Notes: a model not told the origin generated them from the letters alone. Positions 7,505 through 15,173 are shown, counted from the stretch's first letter. The stretch: 21,697 nt of DNA from an uncultured Erysipelotrichaceae bacterium (GCA_902803795.1 CADCRC010000006.1:1-21697); one strand, 5' to 3'. Numbers and translations are program-made.

Positions 7505-9490
7505 TCATTTTAAATCATTATTTATTTTATCAGAAAAACCGCATTCATGACAACAATCAGATTTAATATTAAATTCAGCATATAAAATATTATCATATAT
7601 AAATTTAACAATTTCTTCCATTTCTTCTAAATTATGTTCCATATCTAAAACTTCAACATATGATATACATCCACCATTAGATATTGGTTGAAATTGACTT
7701 TCAAACTTAAACTTAGCAAATGCATCTATCTTTTCGCAAGCATCAACATGATAACTATTTGTATAATATCCTTTATCTGTTACATCTTTTATAATTCCAA
7801 ATCTTTCCTTATCAATTTTAGCAAACTTATAACATAAACTCTCAGAAGGAGTACCATATAAAACAAAACCTAAATTAGTCTCCTTCTTCCATTGATCACA
7901 TTTATCTCTTAAATAATGCATCAATCTTAATGCAAAATCTTTCCCATCTTTCATAGTATGAGATTGTCCTTTAACAAGCATTGTAGTTTCATATATTCCA
8001 ATATATCCTAAAGATAATGTAGAATATGGACTATTTAAAAACTCGTCTATTTTTTCTCCTTCATCTAATCTAACAATTGCACCATATTGCCAATGAATTG
8101 GTGATATATCAGATAATGTTCCAAGTAATGCTTCATGTCTACATAATAATGCTTCTTTACACAATTCCAATCTCTCATCTAATAATTTCCAAAATTTATC
8201 TTCATCCTTTCCTGATATAATTCCAATTTGAGGTAAATTAATTGATACAACACCTTGATTAAATCTTCCTTCAAATTTATAATTACCTTCTTTATCTTTC
8301 CAAGCAGGCAAAAAACTTCTACAACCCATTGGTGAAAATACATTACCTTCATAATTTTTTCTCATCTCTTTAGCACTTATATAATCAGGATAGATACGTT
8401 TAGAAGAACATTTTATCGCAAGTTTAGTCAAATAATCATATTTTCCACCATTTAAACTATTATTTTCATCTAAAACATATACAAGTTTTGGAAAAGAAGG
8501 AGTAACATAAATACCTTTCTCATTTTTCATACCCTCATATCTTTGTTTAATTACCTCTTCAAATATCATAGCATTTTCTTTTATATAAGGATCATCATCT
8601 TTTAAATGCATAAACAATGTAACAAAAGAGGATTGACCATTTGTAGTCATTAAAGTATTAATTTGATATTGTAATATCCTAACACCATTCTTTATCTCAT
8701 CTTCTAATCTATCATCAACTATTTTTTTTAATTCTTCTTTTGATATGTTTTCATAAATATCTTTAATATATTTTTCAATCTGTTTTCTTGATTTAGAAAC
8801 ATATTTACCTAAATGAGATAAATCAACAGATTGTCCACCATATTGATTAGATGCAACAACAGCAACAATTTGAGTTGTTACGATACACGCAACAAGAAAT
8901 GATTTAGGAGATTCTATCATTTTACCATTAATAACTGTTCCATTATCTAACATATCTCCAATATTAATTAAACAACAATTAAATATAGGTTGTACAAAAT
9001 AATCTGCATCATGAAAATATAAAACACCTTCATCATGAGCAATAGATATTTTTTCAGGTAATAATATTCTTCTAGTTAAATTTCTTGAAACCTCTCCAGC
9101 TATATAATCTCTTTGTGAAGAAGCAAGAGTTATATTCTTATTAAAGTTATTATCGTTTAATTCCTTATTAGTATTTTTTATTATACTAAGTATTGACTCA
9201 TCAGTAGTATTAGACTTTCTAACAAGCGCTCTAGTATATCTATATGTAATATAAGCTCTAGCTAAATTATATTTTTCTAAAGACATTATTTTATTTTCTA
9301 TTAAATCTTGTATATCCTCAACAAGTATTCTCTTCTTATGTTGTCCTTGTATATATCTAATAATATTATCTATTTGTCTATCAGATACTCTATCATCTTC
9401 ATCTACTTCAGCATTTGCTTTACTTAAAGCAATTCTTATTTTATCATCATCAAAATCAACAATTTTACCATCTCTTTTAATAACTTTCAT
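7505..9490 (-). CDS. nrdD: Anaerobic (class III) ribonucleoside-triphosphate reductase, lacking the glycyl-radical end
   Basis: NrdD reduces ribonucleoside triphosphates to dNTPs without oxygen, using a glycyl radical installed by the radical-SAM activase NrdG. An ATP-cone (about 1-92, starting KVIKRDGKIVDFD) is followed by the ten-stranded barrel with NCCLINIGDM (171-180) and the finger-loop thiyl Cys390 in SPMGCRSFL. The C-terminal part reads ISNGGCISYVEV and YAEFNIKSD and reaches the first half of the zinc ribbon, Cys647-x-x-Cys650-Gly, then stops ten residues later with TGA. The second CxxC and the radical-bearing GY loop normally found in the last 50 or so residues are absent, and no other frame in the 31-bp gap before dut supplies them. 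No nrdG is nearby. Either the enzyme is inactive or the missing part is supplied separately. A Crp-type regulator diverges from it. Confidence 0.93.
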   Translation of the reverse strand: MKVIKRDGKIVDFDDDKIRIALSKANAEVDEDDRVSDRQIDNIIRYIQGQHKKRILVEDIQDLIENKIMSLEKYNLARAYITYRYTRALVRKSNTTDESILSIIKNTNKELNDNNFNKNITLASSQRDYIAGEVSRNLTRRILLPEKISIAHDEGVLYFHDADYFVQPIFNCCLINIGDMLDNGTVINGKMIESPKSFLVACIVTTQIVAVVASNQYGGQSVDLSHLGKYVSKSRKQIEKYIKDIYENISKEELKKIVDDRLEDEIKNGVRILQYQINTLMTTNGQSSFVTLFMHLKDDDPYIKENAMIFEEVIKQRYEGMKNEKGIYVTPSFPKLVYVLDENNSLNGGKYDYLTKLAIKCSSKRIYPDYISAKEMRKNYEGNVFSPMGCRSFLPAWKDKEGNYKFEGRFNQGVVSINLPQIGIISGKDEDKFWKLLDERLELCKEALLCRHEALLGTLSDISPIHWQYGAIVRLDEGEKIDEFLNSPYSTLSLGYIGIYETTMLVKGQSHTMKDGKDFALRLMHYLRDKCDQWKKETNLGFVLYGTPSESLCYKFAKIDKERFGIIKDVTDKGYYTNSYHVDACEKIDAFAKFKFESQFQPISNGGCISYVEVLDMEHNLEEMEEIVKFIYDNILYAEFNIKSDCCHECGFSDKINNDLK

Positions 9491-9554
9491 AATATTATCC
9501 CTTTCTTTTTTATATCATACAAAGTTATAATATAATTTTTTCAAGTATTTTTCA

Positions 9555-9568
9555 GTTGCAACCGCAAC
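9555..9568. promoter_or_regulatory. Palindromic operator candidate (GTTGC-N4-GCAAC)
   Basis: A perfect inverted repeat with 5-bp arms and a 4-bp centre, one of the most GC-rich spots of the intergenic DNA. Arm length and spacing match the geometry of Crp/Fnr-family sites (for example Fnr TTGAT-N4-ATCAA), and the adjacent gene encodes a protein of that family. It covers the -35 of that gene (9556-9561), so negative autoregulation and control of nrdD are both plausible. Confidence 0.55.
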
Positions 9569-9584
9569 AAATTTATAATATAAT
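9556..9584 (+). promoter_or_regulatory. Promoter of the Crp-family regulator
   Basis: TTGCAA (9556-9561), a 17-base spacer and TATAAT (9579-9584). The ribosome site AGAGGTG follows at about 9599 and the ATG at 9614. The -35 lies inside the palindrome. Confidence 0.6.
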
Positions 9585-9613
9585 TTTTTTAAGTTTTAAG
9601 AGGTGTTTATTTT

Positions 9614-10264
9614 ATGATAAATAATAACAAAATATATAATAATATAGATAATGTCAATCTAAAAAAAGTAATGACAACTTTACACTCATCAACATATAAT
9701 TATACAAACGGACAAACTATTGCATATCAACTTACTAATAGAGACATAATAGGCATAATAGAACAAGGAAACGCAACCGTAATAAGAGTTGGATATGATG
9801 GAGAAAAAAGTCTAGTTGACAACCTAACAACAGGAGATGTATTTTTATCAAGATTCTACTCATCTATAAATAGTGAAATAATAGTAGTATCTATTAAAAA
9901 AACAACAGTTACTTTTATAGAATATGAAGAATTACTAAAAAAAAGCCAAACAAGTACAAATGCATATATATTATTAAATAACATATTAAATGTTATAAAT
10001 ACTATGATAGAAAACAAAAATGAAAGAATAAACTTACTTACAACCAAAACAATAAGAAATAAATTATTATCATATTTTTCAATGTTATCAAGACAATATA
10101 ATTCTAAATCATTTAATTTACAAATATCATATACAGATTTAGCAGATTATCTAGGTATAGATAGATCAGCCCTAATGAGAGAATTTAAAAATCTAAAAGA
10201 TGAAGGAATAATAAAAGAAATAAATAAAAAAATAACAATACTTACAGAAAGTTCTAAAAAGTAA
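9614..10264 (+). CDS. Crp/Fnr-family transcriptional regulator
   Basis: The 216 residues have the family layout: a cyclic-nucleotide-binding-like beta barrel (about 25-115), a long dimerisation helix (about 120-150) and a Crp-type winged helix-turn-helix (about 165-212, with the turn LADYLGIDRSALMREFKNLKDEGII). There are no cysteines, so an Fnr-type iron-sulphur cluster or Cys-based redox sensing is ruled out. The ligand, if any, is unknown. It is transcribed away from nrdD across a 123-bp region with a palindrome and two long repeats, which makes nrdD-dut and its own gene the natural candidate targets (inference). The start has AGAGGTG nine bases upstream. The gene upstream of rnr is on the same strand, but rnr has its own promoter-like site. 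Confidence 0.88.
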   Translation: MINNNKIYNNIDNVNLKKVMTTLHSSTYNYTNGQTIAYQLTNRDIIGIIEQGNATVIRVGYDGEKSLVDNLTTGDVFLSRFYSSINSEIIVVSIKKTTVTFIEYEELLKKSQTSTNAYILLNNILNVINTMIENKNERINLLTTKTIRNKLLSYFSMLSRQYNSKSFNLQISYTDLADYLGIDRSALMREFKNLKDEGIIKEINKKITILTESSKK

Positions 10265-10318
10265 TAATAAATATACAAAACATATAAATATATATTAATA
10301 TAAAATTATATAACTATA

Positions 10319-10346
10319 TTGATTAAATATTTATTTAGTGTAAAAT
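10319..10346 (+). promoter_or_regulatory. Possible promoter for rnr
   Basis: TTGATT (10319-10324), a 16-base spacer and TAAAAT (10341-10346), about 22 bases before the chosen ATG. Moderate match in AT-rich DNA. Confidence 0.4.
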
Positions 10347-10367
10347 ATAACATGTGTGGTGATAAGT

Positions 10368-12431
10368 ATGGTTGATATAATACTAAATTATTTAAAAGAA
10401 AAAGGAAAAACAGTACCAATAAAAGTAATAAAAAAAGATTTAAACATAAAAGGTGAATTATCAAATGAATTATTTCTAAAATCAATTAATAAACTTGAAA
10501 TTAATTCTCAAGTTTATTTTAATGAACAAAAAGAAGAATTAAGTATTATAAATAAAAATAGTAATTATAAAGTATCTACTGCAATTCTTAATAGTAATAA
10601 TGAGCTTTATTTTAAATCAAATAATCAAAAATATATACCAAATACAAAAGATACAAAAGGTATATTAAATAATGATTTAGTATTAATTTCAACATACAAT
10701 AATAATTTATGTAAAATAATAAAAATTATTAAAAGATATAAAGATAAAATAATATGTATATATATGAATGGCACACTAATACCTTATGGAGTAAATATTC
10801 CATATTCTATTAAACTAAACCAAAATATAAAAAAAATACCAGATTATTCAGCAATAATAATAGAATTAAATAAAGATTTAACAAATAAAAACACTCTATA
10901 CTGCAATTTAATAGATATAATAAAATATAATAATGAACCTAATTTTGAAGAAAAAATAATCGCAACATATCTCAATTTTCCATTAACCTTTTCTTTAGAT
11001 GCATTAAAAGAGGCAGAAAAAATAAATGACAAAATAGATCAAAAAGAAATAGATAAAAGACTTGATCTAAGAGATAATCTTATTTTTACAATAGATTGTG
11101 ATAATACAAAAGACATGGATGATGCAATATCAATCAAAAGAAAAGATAATGGTCATTATGAATTAGGCGTTCACATAGCTCATGTATCTCATTATATTCG
11201 TCCAAATTCTTTATTATGGAAAGAAGCATACGAAAGAGGAACAAGTGTATATATGCCAAATTCAGTTCTTCCAATGTTACCACAAAAACTATCAAATGAT
11301 ATTTGTTCATTAAACCCAAATAAAGATAGACTCACTTTATCAACCATAATGGATATAGATGAAAATGGAAACTTAGTAGATTACATAATAATCCCAAGTA
11401 TAATTAATTCTAAAAGAAAAATGAAATATAGCGAAGTAAATGAATTATTAGAAAACAACAATAATAATTCAAACTTCTCAAAAGAAGAAATAAACTCATT
11501 AAAAACAATGTATGAACTAAGTAAAAAAATAGAAAAATTAAAAGATAAAAGAGGATGCATATCTTTTTCAAGTAACGAATTAGAAATAATATATGATGAT
11601 AAAAACAATCCAATAAAATTTAAAAAAAGAGATTCTAAAGCAGCAGAAAAACTAATAGAAAATTTCATGATATATGCAAATGAATCAGTTGCTAAAATGT
11701 ACTCATGGATGCCATTTATTTATAGAATACATGATATACCTAATCAAGATAAATTAAATGCAATTCTAGAATACATTAACACTAATATAGAACCTATACC
11801 TATAATAAATAATATTAGTAATAGATACTTACAAAATGTATTAAAAAGTATAAATAATAAAGATAACTATGAAATAATATCTAATTTAATTTTACCAAGT
11901 ATGTCTAAAGCACTTTTTTCATCAAATAATATAGGACATTTTGGATTAGCACTAGAAGAATATAGTCAATCAACTTCCCCAATAAGAAGATTCAATGACT
12001 TATATGTACAACACTTAATAGAAATATCTAACATAATTGATAAAGTAAATTGTAATGATTTAGAAAAGGAAATAAATAAAATATCCATTCAATGTTCAAA
12101 ACAAGAACAAAAAGCAGAAAAAGCAGAAAAAATGGCAAATAATGTAGAAATGGCAAAATATATGAAAAAACATATAGGAGAAGAAATGAATGGAACAATA
12201 TTATATATATCACAATCAAACATAACAGTAAGAGTAGACAACAATGTAACAGGTTTCATTTCAGTATATAATAATCCTAATTTATACAATGATAAAATAA
12301 ATATAGGAGATAGAATAAAAGTAAAGGTTGTAGATGCCTCTCCATTAATGGGTTTAATATCATTTGACTATATAGAAAAAATTAAAGATAAAAAACAAAA
12401 CAAAATAAAAGCAAAGAAAAAATTGTCATAA
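10368..12431 (+). CDS. rnr: Ribonuclease R (RNB-family 3'-5' exoribonuclease)
   Basis: RNase R degrades structured RNA processively from the 3' end and takes part in mRNA and rRNA turnover and trans-translation. From the chosen start it has 687 residues: an N-terminal winged helix (about 1-60), cold-shock-type OB folds (about 65-195), the catalytic RNB domain (about 230-550) and a C-terminal S1 domain (about 595-665). The RNB metal site TIDCDNTKDMDDAIS keeps all four Asp (243, 249, 251, 252), and STSPIRRFNDL keeps the RNA-contacting Arg pair, though the usual His two before that motif's Thr-Ser is Gln-Ser. I start at ATG 10368, preceded by GGTG seven bases away, not at the in-frame GTG four codons earlier, which lies in that ribosome site. 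It ends inside a bidirectional terminator. Confidence 0.94.
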   Translation: MVDIILNYLKEKGKTVPIKVIKKDLNIKGELSNELFLKSINKLEINSQVYFNEQKEELSIINKNSNYKVSTAILNSNNELYFKSNNQKYIPNTKDTKGILNNDLVLISTYNNNLCKIIKIIKRYKDKIICIYMNGTLIPYGVNIPYSIKLNQNIKKIPDYSAIIIELNKDLTNKNTLYCNLIDIIKYNNEPNFEEKIIATYLNFPLTFSLDALKEAEKINDKIDQKEIDKRLDLRDNLIFTIDCDNTKDMDDAISIKRKDNGHYELGVHIAHVSHYIRPNSLLWKEAYERGTSVYMPNSVLPMLPQKLSNDICSLNPNKDRLTLSTIMDIDENGNLVDYIIIPSIINSKRKMKYSEVNELLENNNNNSNFSKEEINSLKTMYELSKKIEKLKDKRGCISFSSNELEIIYDDKNNPIKFKKRDSKAAEKLIENFMIYANESVAKMYSWMPFIYRIHDIPNQDKLNAILEYINTNIEPIPIINNISNRYLQNVLKSINNKDNYEIISNLILPSMSKALFSSNNIGHFGLALEEYSQSTSPIRRFNDLYVQHLIEISNIIDKVNCNDLEKEINKISIQCSKQEQKAEKAEKMANNVEMAKYMKKHIGEEMNGTILYISQSNITVRVDNNVTGFISVYNNPNLYNDKINIGDRIKVKVVDASPLMGLISFDYIEKIKDKKQNKIKAKKKLS

Positions 12432-12447
12432 TATTTGACAATTTTTT
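12417..12447. terminator. Bidirectional terminator between rnr and the surface-protein gene
   Basis: An 8-bp stem AATTGTCA (12421-12428) pairs with TGACAATT (12436-12443), extended by A/T pairs to about 12 bp, with a 7-base loop that contains the rnr stop codon. Runs of T on both sides make it usable for rnr on the plus strand and for the convergent gene ending at 12461. Confidence 0.85.
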
Positions 12448-12460
12448 TATATAAATTAAA

Positions 12461-13384
12461 TTATTGTAATTGTACAGCCTTAGCTGGATTACAAGTATTA
12501 GTATTACTATCATAAATTGGTAAATCACTAGAACATACACAATTAGGATAAATTCCAGTACTACCAGATGGACACATTATTTTCTTATCACATGTATTTG
12601 TAGTTGCATTATATTCAGTAGTAGGATCAGAACATACACATTCAGGATAAGTTCCACTACTTCCACCAGGACAAGTACTATCCGCAACTTTTCCACCATC
12701 AGCAGTTTCATTAGTTTTAACATTAGGTCCTTCTTGTGAAATAATTATACTACCCGTATAAGTTTGTTTATTATAAGTAATTGTATACTGATAATTACCA
12801 GCCTTAGTTGTATCAACTGTAGTTAAATCAATAGTAGTATTATTTAATATTTCTTCAGATAATGTTTCCTGTACATAACTAGAAATATTCTTACTTAATG
12901 CAGATCCAACCTTAAATTCTAAATTTTTTAATGTAAAGGTTGCAGCAGGAAGTTCTTTTTCTTTAACAACAACAGTACCAGTAAATGTTTTTTTCTTATA
13001 AATTATCTTATAAGTATAAGTACCTATTTCATTAATATTAATAGTAGAAGTATCCAATTTTAAAGCATTAATAGTACTTATATCAACATTATTAGGATTT
13101 TCTAAATAATCTCTAACATCTAAAGATAAAGCAGTATTTTGAGTTTGAGTAATATTTTTTAAAATAATCTCATTTGTTCTAGATTGAGCTACTTTCTTCT
13201 GAGAAATACTAATACTATACTTTTTATTAATTTCAGTATTTAATGGAGCATTAACTCTAATAGAAGAACCCGCACCAATTAATACAACACCCCAAACACA
13301 AAGTGATGTAACAACAAACTTTCTTTCTTTTTCATTAAAATGAAAACTTTTAAAACTAAAACTCTTAATACTAGGCTTTTTCAT
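12461..13384 (-). CDS. Membrane-anchored surface protein with Ig-like and Cys-rich repeats
   Basis: An unrecognised 307-residue protein. A basic N terminus (1-22) is followed by one hydrophobic segment (23-41), which acts as an uncleaved anchor or signal, so the rest should be outside the cell. Two Ig-like beta repeats follow (about 85-142 and 148-216), each ending in a pattern such as GTYTYKIIYKKKTFTGTVVV or GNYQYTITYNKQTYTGSIII, like the bacterial Ig domains of Firmicutes surface proteins. The tail has two copies of a unit C-x10-C-x-C-x13-C (Cys 238, 249, 251, 265 and 271, 282, 284, 298) with period 33 and CPxGSxGxYPxCVC core. Eight cysteines outside the membrane suggest disulphides or metal binding. 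No sorting motif is seen. It diverges from the thioester adhesin and converges on rnr. Confidence 0.8.
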   Translation of the reverse strand: MKKPSIKSFSFKSFHFNEKERKFVVTSLCVWGVVLIGAGSSIRVNAPLNTEINKKYSISISQKKVAQSRTNEIILKNITQTQNTALSLDVRDYLENPNNVDISTINALKLDTSTININEIGTYTYKIIYKKKTFTGTVVVKEKELPAATFTLKNLEFKVGSALSKNISSYVQETLSEEILNNTTIDLTTVDTTKAGNYQYTITYNKQTYTGSIIISQEGPNVKTNETADGGKVADSTCPGGSSGTYPECVCSDPTTEYNATTNTCDKKIMCPSGSTGIYPNCVCSSDLPIYDSNTNTCNPAKAVQLQ

Positions 13385-13411
13385 ACAATCATCCCTACCT
13401 TTATATAATTA

Positions 13412-13544
13412 ATTTTACTATATTTTGTAAAATATACAACAATTTTACAAAAAATATTTATATATTTTACAAATATAATGTAAAAAATAAACAACTGTTT
13501 TTTTTATTAAAACTAATTTATTGATAAATATAAACATTTTACAA
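13412..13544. repeat. Array of TTTTACA/TGTAAAA motifs forming inverted repeats
   Basis: A perfect 11-bp inverted repeat lies at 13423-13433 and 13442-13452 (TTTTGTAAAAT, 8-bp spacer, ATTTTACAAAA). A second inverted pair is TTTTACA (13465-13471), 7 bp, TGTAAAA (13479-13485). Further single copies start at 13412 and 13536. The arrangement looks like clustered operators, but A/T bias lowers the weight of each copy. Confidence 0.5.
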
Positions 13545-13673
13545 GAATTAAAATTTTATAAATATTTTTCTAAAAATATTAAATTAAAAATAATAATACA
13601 TTCAATTTAACAAATTGACCTATTAATATTTCTAAATATTCCAAATTCAAGTATATAAATTACTAAATTTATA

Positions 13674-13687
13674 AAATTCATGAATTT
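13674..13687. promoter_or_regulatory. Perfect 14-bp palindrome at the adhesin promoter
   Basis: AAATTCATGAATTT reads the same on both strands and overlaps the first bases of the -35 hexamer. A half copy (AAATTCA) occurs at 13633-13639. The position fits a repressor site. Confidence 0.5.
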
Positions 13688-13714
13688 GTAAAAAAAAATG
13701 TTATTTGATATAGT
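13686..13714 (+). promoter_or_regulatory. Promoter of the adhesin-sortase operon
   Basis: TTGTAA (13686-13691), a 17-base spacer ending in TGA (extended -10) and TATAGT (13709-13714). Transcription would start near 13721, downstream of the in-frame ATG at 13698, so that ATG cannot be the start. AAAGGAGGT (13726-13734) then places translation at 13740. Confidence 0.65.
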
Positions 13715-13739
13715 ATCGATTACTGAAAGGAGGTTCAGT

Positions 13740-15173
13740 ATGAAAAAAATATTTTGTTTTGTATTTTTATTAATTTTAATTGCTATATCATGTACAACAG
13801 TTCATGCATCAAATGAATTCTATGAAGCAGAAAGATTATCAATAAATATGTGGTTTAATAAACAAAAACAAGGAGATCAAGCAATATGGTATATGCCTGC
13901 AAAATTTATAAGAAATTCTTATGATAATACTGCATCTTATTGCTTAGAACCTTTTGGAACATTTAGCAATAACTCAAATTATGAATTTGTAGATGTCCCA
14001 AATAATTTAACACATGAACAAGCACATAAAATAGCAGAAATAGCACATTTTGGTTACGGATATCCTGGACATAATGAAGATAAATGGTATGCAATAACAC
14101 AACTAATGATATGGGAAATATCAAATCCAAATGACACATTTTATCTAAGCACTGCTTCAGAAGGAAAACAAAGAGTAGATGCATTTCAAGATGAAAGACA
14201 AGAAATTCTAAATCAAATAAATAATTATGAAACACTTCCATCTTTTGTAGAAAAAACATATCAATTTGTAGAAGGAGAAGAATTAGTATTTAATGATACA
14301 AACAATGTATTAGATGACTTTGAAGTAACAACAGAAAATGCAACAATAAAAAATAATATTTTAACAGTAGATAAATATGTACCAAACGTAAATACAACAA
14401 TACACTTAACAAAAACTATAAATGTATATAATAAACCATATATATTTTATCAAACAACAAATGGTCAAAATTTAATAGAATTGGGAGACCTAGAAACACT
14501 AGGTACACAAATACTAGTAAACGTCAAAAAAACATCTGTTACTTTAACAAAAGTTGATTTAGAAACAAACACATCAAAGTCACAAGGAGAAGCATCATTA
14601 ATAGGCGCAAAATATGGAATATATAACCAAAATAATGAACAAATAAAAGAAGTCATATTTGATGAGAGTCTAACATATACAATCGAAAATCTAAAATATG
14701 GAAAATATTATATAAAAGAATTAGAAGCACCTAAAGGATATAAACTAAATAATGAAATATATGAATTTGAATTATCAGAAAATACTACAACTACTTCAAT
14801 AGTATTAAAAGATGAAGTTATAAAAAAGAAAATAATAATAAATAAAAAATATGGTGAAAATGATAATTTACTCAATGAACCAAATATATTATTTAACATC
14901 TATGATAATAAAAACAATCTAATAACATCTATAACTACAGATATAGATGGTGTCGCAATAATTGATCTACCATATGGTAAATATAAAATAACTCAAGTAA
15001 ATACAACAGAAGGATATGATAAAATAGATGACTATTATATTGAAGTAAATGATGAAATAGATAAAAAATTAAATCTAATAGATTATAAAACACAAGTTCC
15101 TGACACAAGTGCAAAAAAAATATCATTATTTAAATATATTTTATACATATTAAATATATTACTAAATATATGA
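13740..15173 (+). CDS. Thioester-domain adhesin with SpaA-type repeats and sortase signal
   Basis: A secreted, wall-anchored adhesin of 477 residues. A signal peptide (1-23, ending TTVHA) is followed by a thioester domain (about 25-170) with Cys68 in ASYCLEPFG and Gln121 in AITQLMIWE; in this family these two side chains form an internal thioester that bonds covalently to host or matrix amines. A linker domain (about 170-260) leads to two SpaA-like stalk domains: the first (about 262-358) has Lys271 in LTKVD and Glu327 in IKELEAPKGY, the usual isopeptide residues; the second (about 360-440) has Gln419 where that Glu is expected. The C terminus has VPDTSA (453-458) as a variant LPxTG signal, then a hydrophobic helix, but almost no basic tail. 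The start follows AAAGGAGGT. Its TGA stop overlaps the ATG of the sortase gene. Confidence 0.88.
   Translation: MKKIFCFVFLLILIAISCTTVHASNEFYEAERLSINMWFNKQKQGDQAIWYMPAKFIRNSYDNTASYCLEPFGTFSNNSNYEFVDVPNNLTHEQAHKIAEIAHFGYGYPGHNEDKWYAITQLMIWEISNPNDTFYLSTASEGKQRVDAFQDERQEILNQINNYETLPSFVEKTYQFVEGEELVFNDTNNVLDDFEVTTENATIKNNILTVDKYVPNVNTTIHLTKTINVYNKPYIFYQTTNGQNLIELGDLETLGTQILVNVKKTSVTLTKVDLETNTSKSQGEASLIGAKYGIYNQNNEQIKEVIFDESLTYTIENLKYGKYYIKELEAPKGYKLNNEIYEFELSENTTTTSIVLKDEVIKKKIIINKKYGENDNLLNEPNILFNIYDNKNNLITSITTDIDGVAIIDLPYGKYKITQVNTTEGYDKIDDYYIEVNDEIDKKLNLIDYKTQVPDTSAKKISLFKYILYILNILLNI

Larger units (their letters stand above)
9521..9594. repeat. Two 26-bp direct repeats in the nrdD/crp-like control region
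   Basis: The segment 9521-9546 and the segment 9569-9594 match at 24 of 26 positions and start 48 bp apart. Each contains TTATAATATAAT followed by a T run and AAGT. The second copy carries the -10 of the regulator gene. The 22 bp between them hold the 9555-9568 palindrome. Confidence 0.8.
13385..13739. other. Divergent control region between surface protein and adhesin
   Basis: A 355-bp stretch without a credible gene. It holds repeated ATTTTAC(A)A / TTGTAAAAT motifs arranged as inverted repeats near the left gene, a 14-bp perfect palindrome, and the adhesin promoter with a consensus ribosome site near the right gene. Two surface genes read outward from it, so shared control is plausible. 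Confidence 0.6.

Noticed and set aside
9491..9613. NrdR boxes upstream of nrdD
   Set aside because: The 26-bp repeats do not resemble the ACACWATATWGTGT-like palindrome and are spaced 48 bp apart.
9856..10047. Minus-strand ORF of 63 codons inside the Crp-family gene
   Set aside because: Overlaps a well-supported regulator gene in antisense, has no ribosome site and a Phe/Ile-rich product typical of shadow frames in AT-rich DNA.
10844..12289. Several minus-strand ORFs of 61-95 codons inside rnr
   Set aside because: All are antisense to conserved RNase R domains and have low-complexity hydrophobic products.
13698..13739. Earlier adhesin start at ATG 13698
   Set aside because: It lies upstream of the predicted transcription start, lacks a ribosome site and would bury the signal peptide behind 14 residues.
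13963..15126. Minus-strand ORFs of 63-98 codons inside the adhesin gene
   Set aside because: Antisense shadows of the adhesin with no family-like features or ribosome sites.
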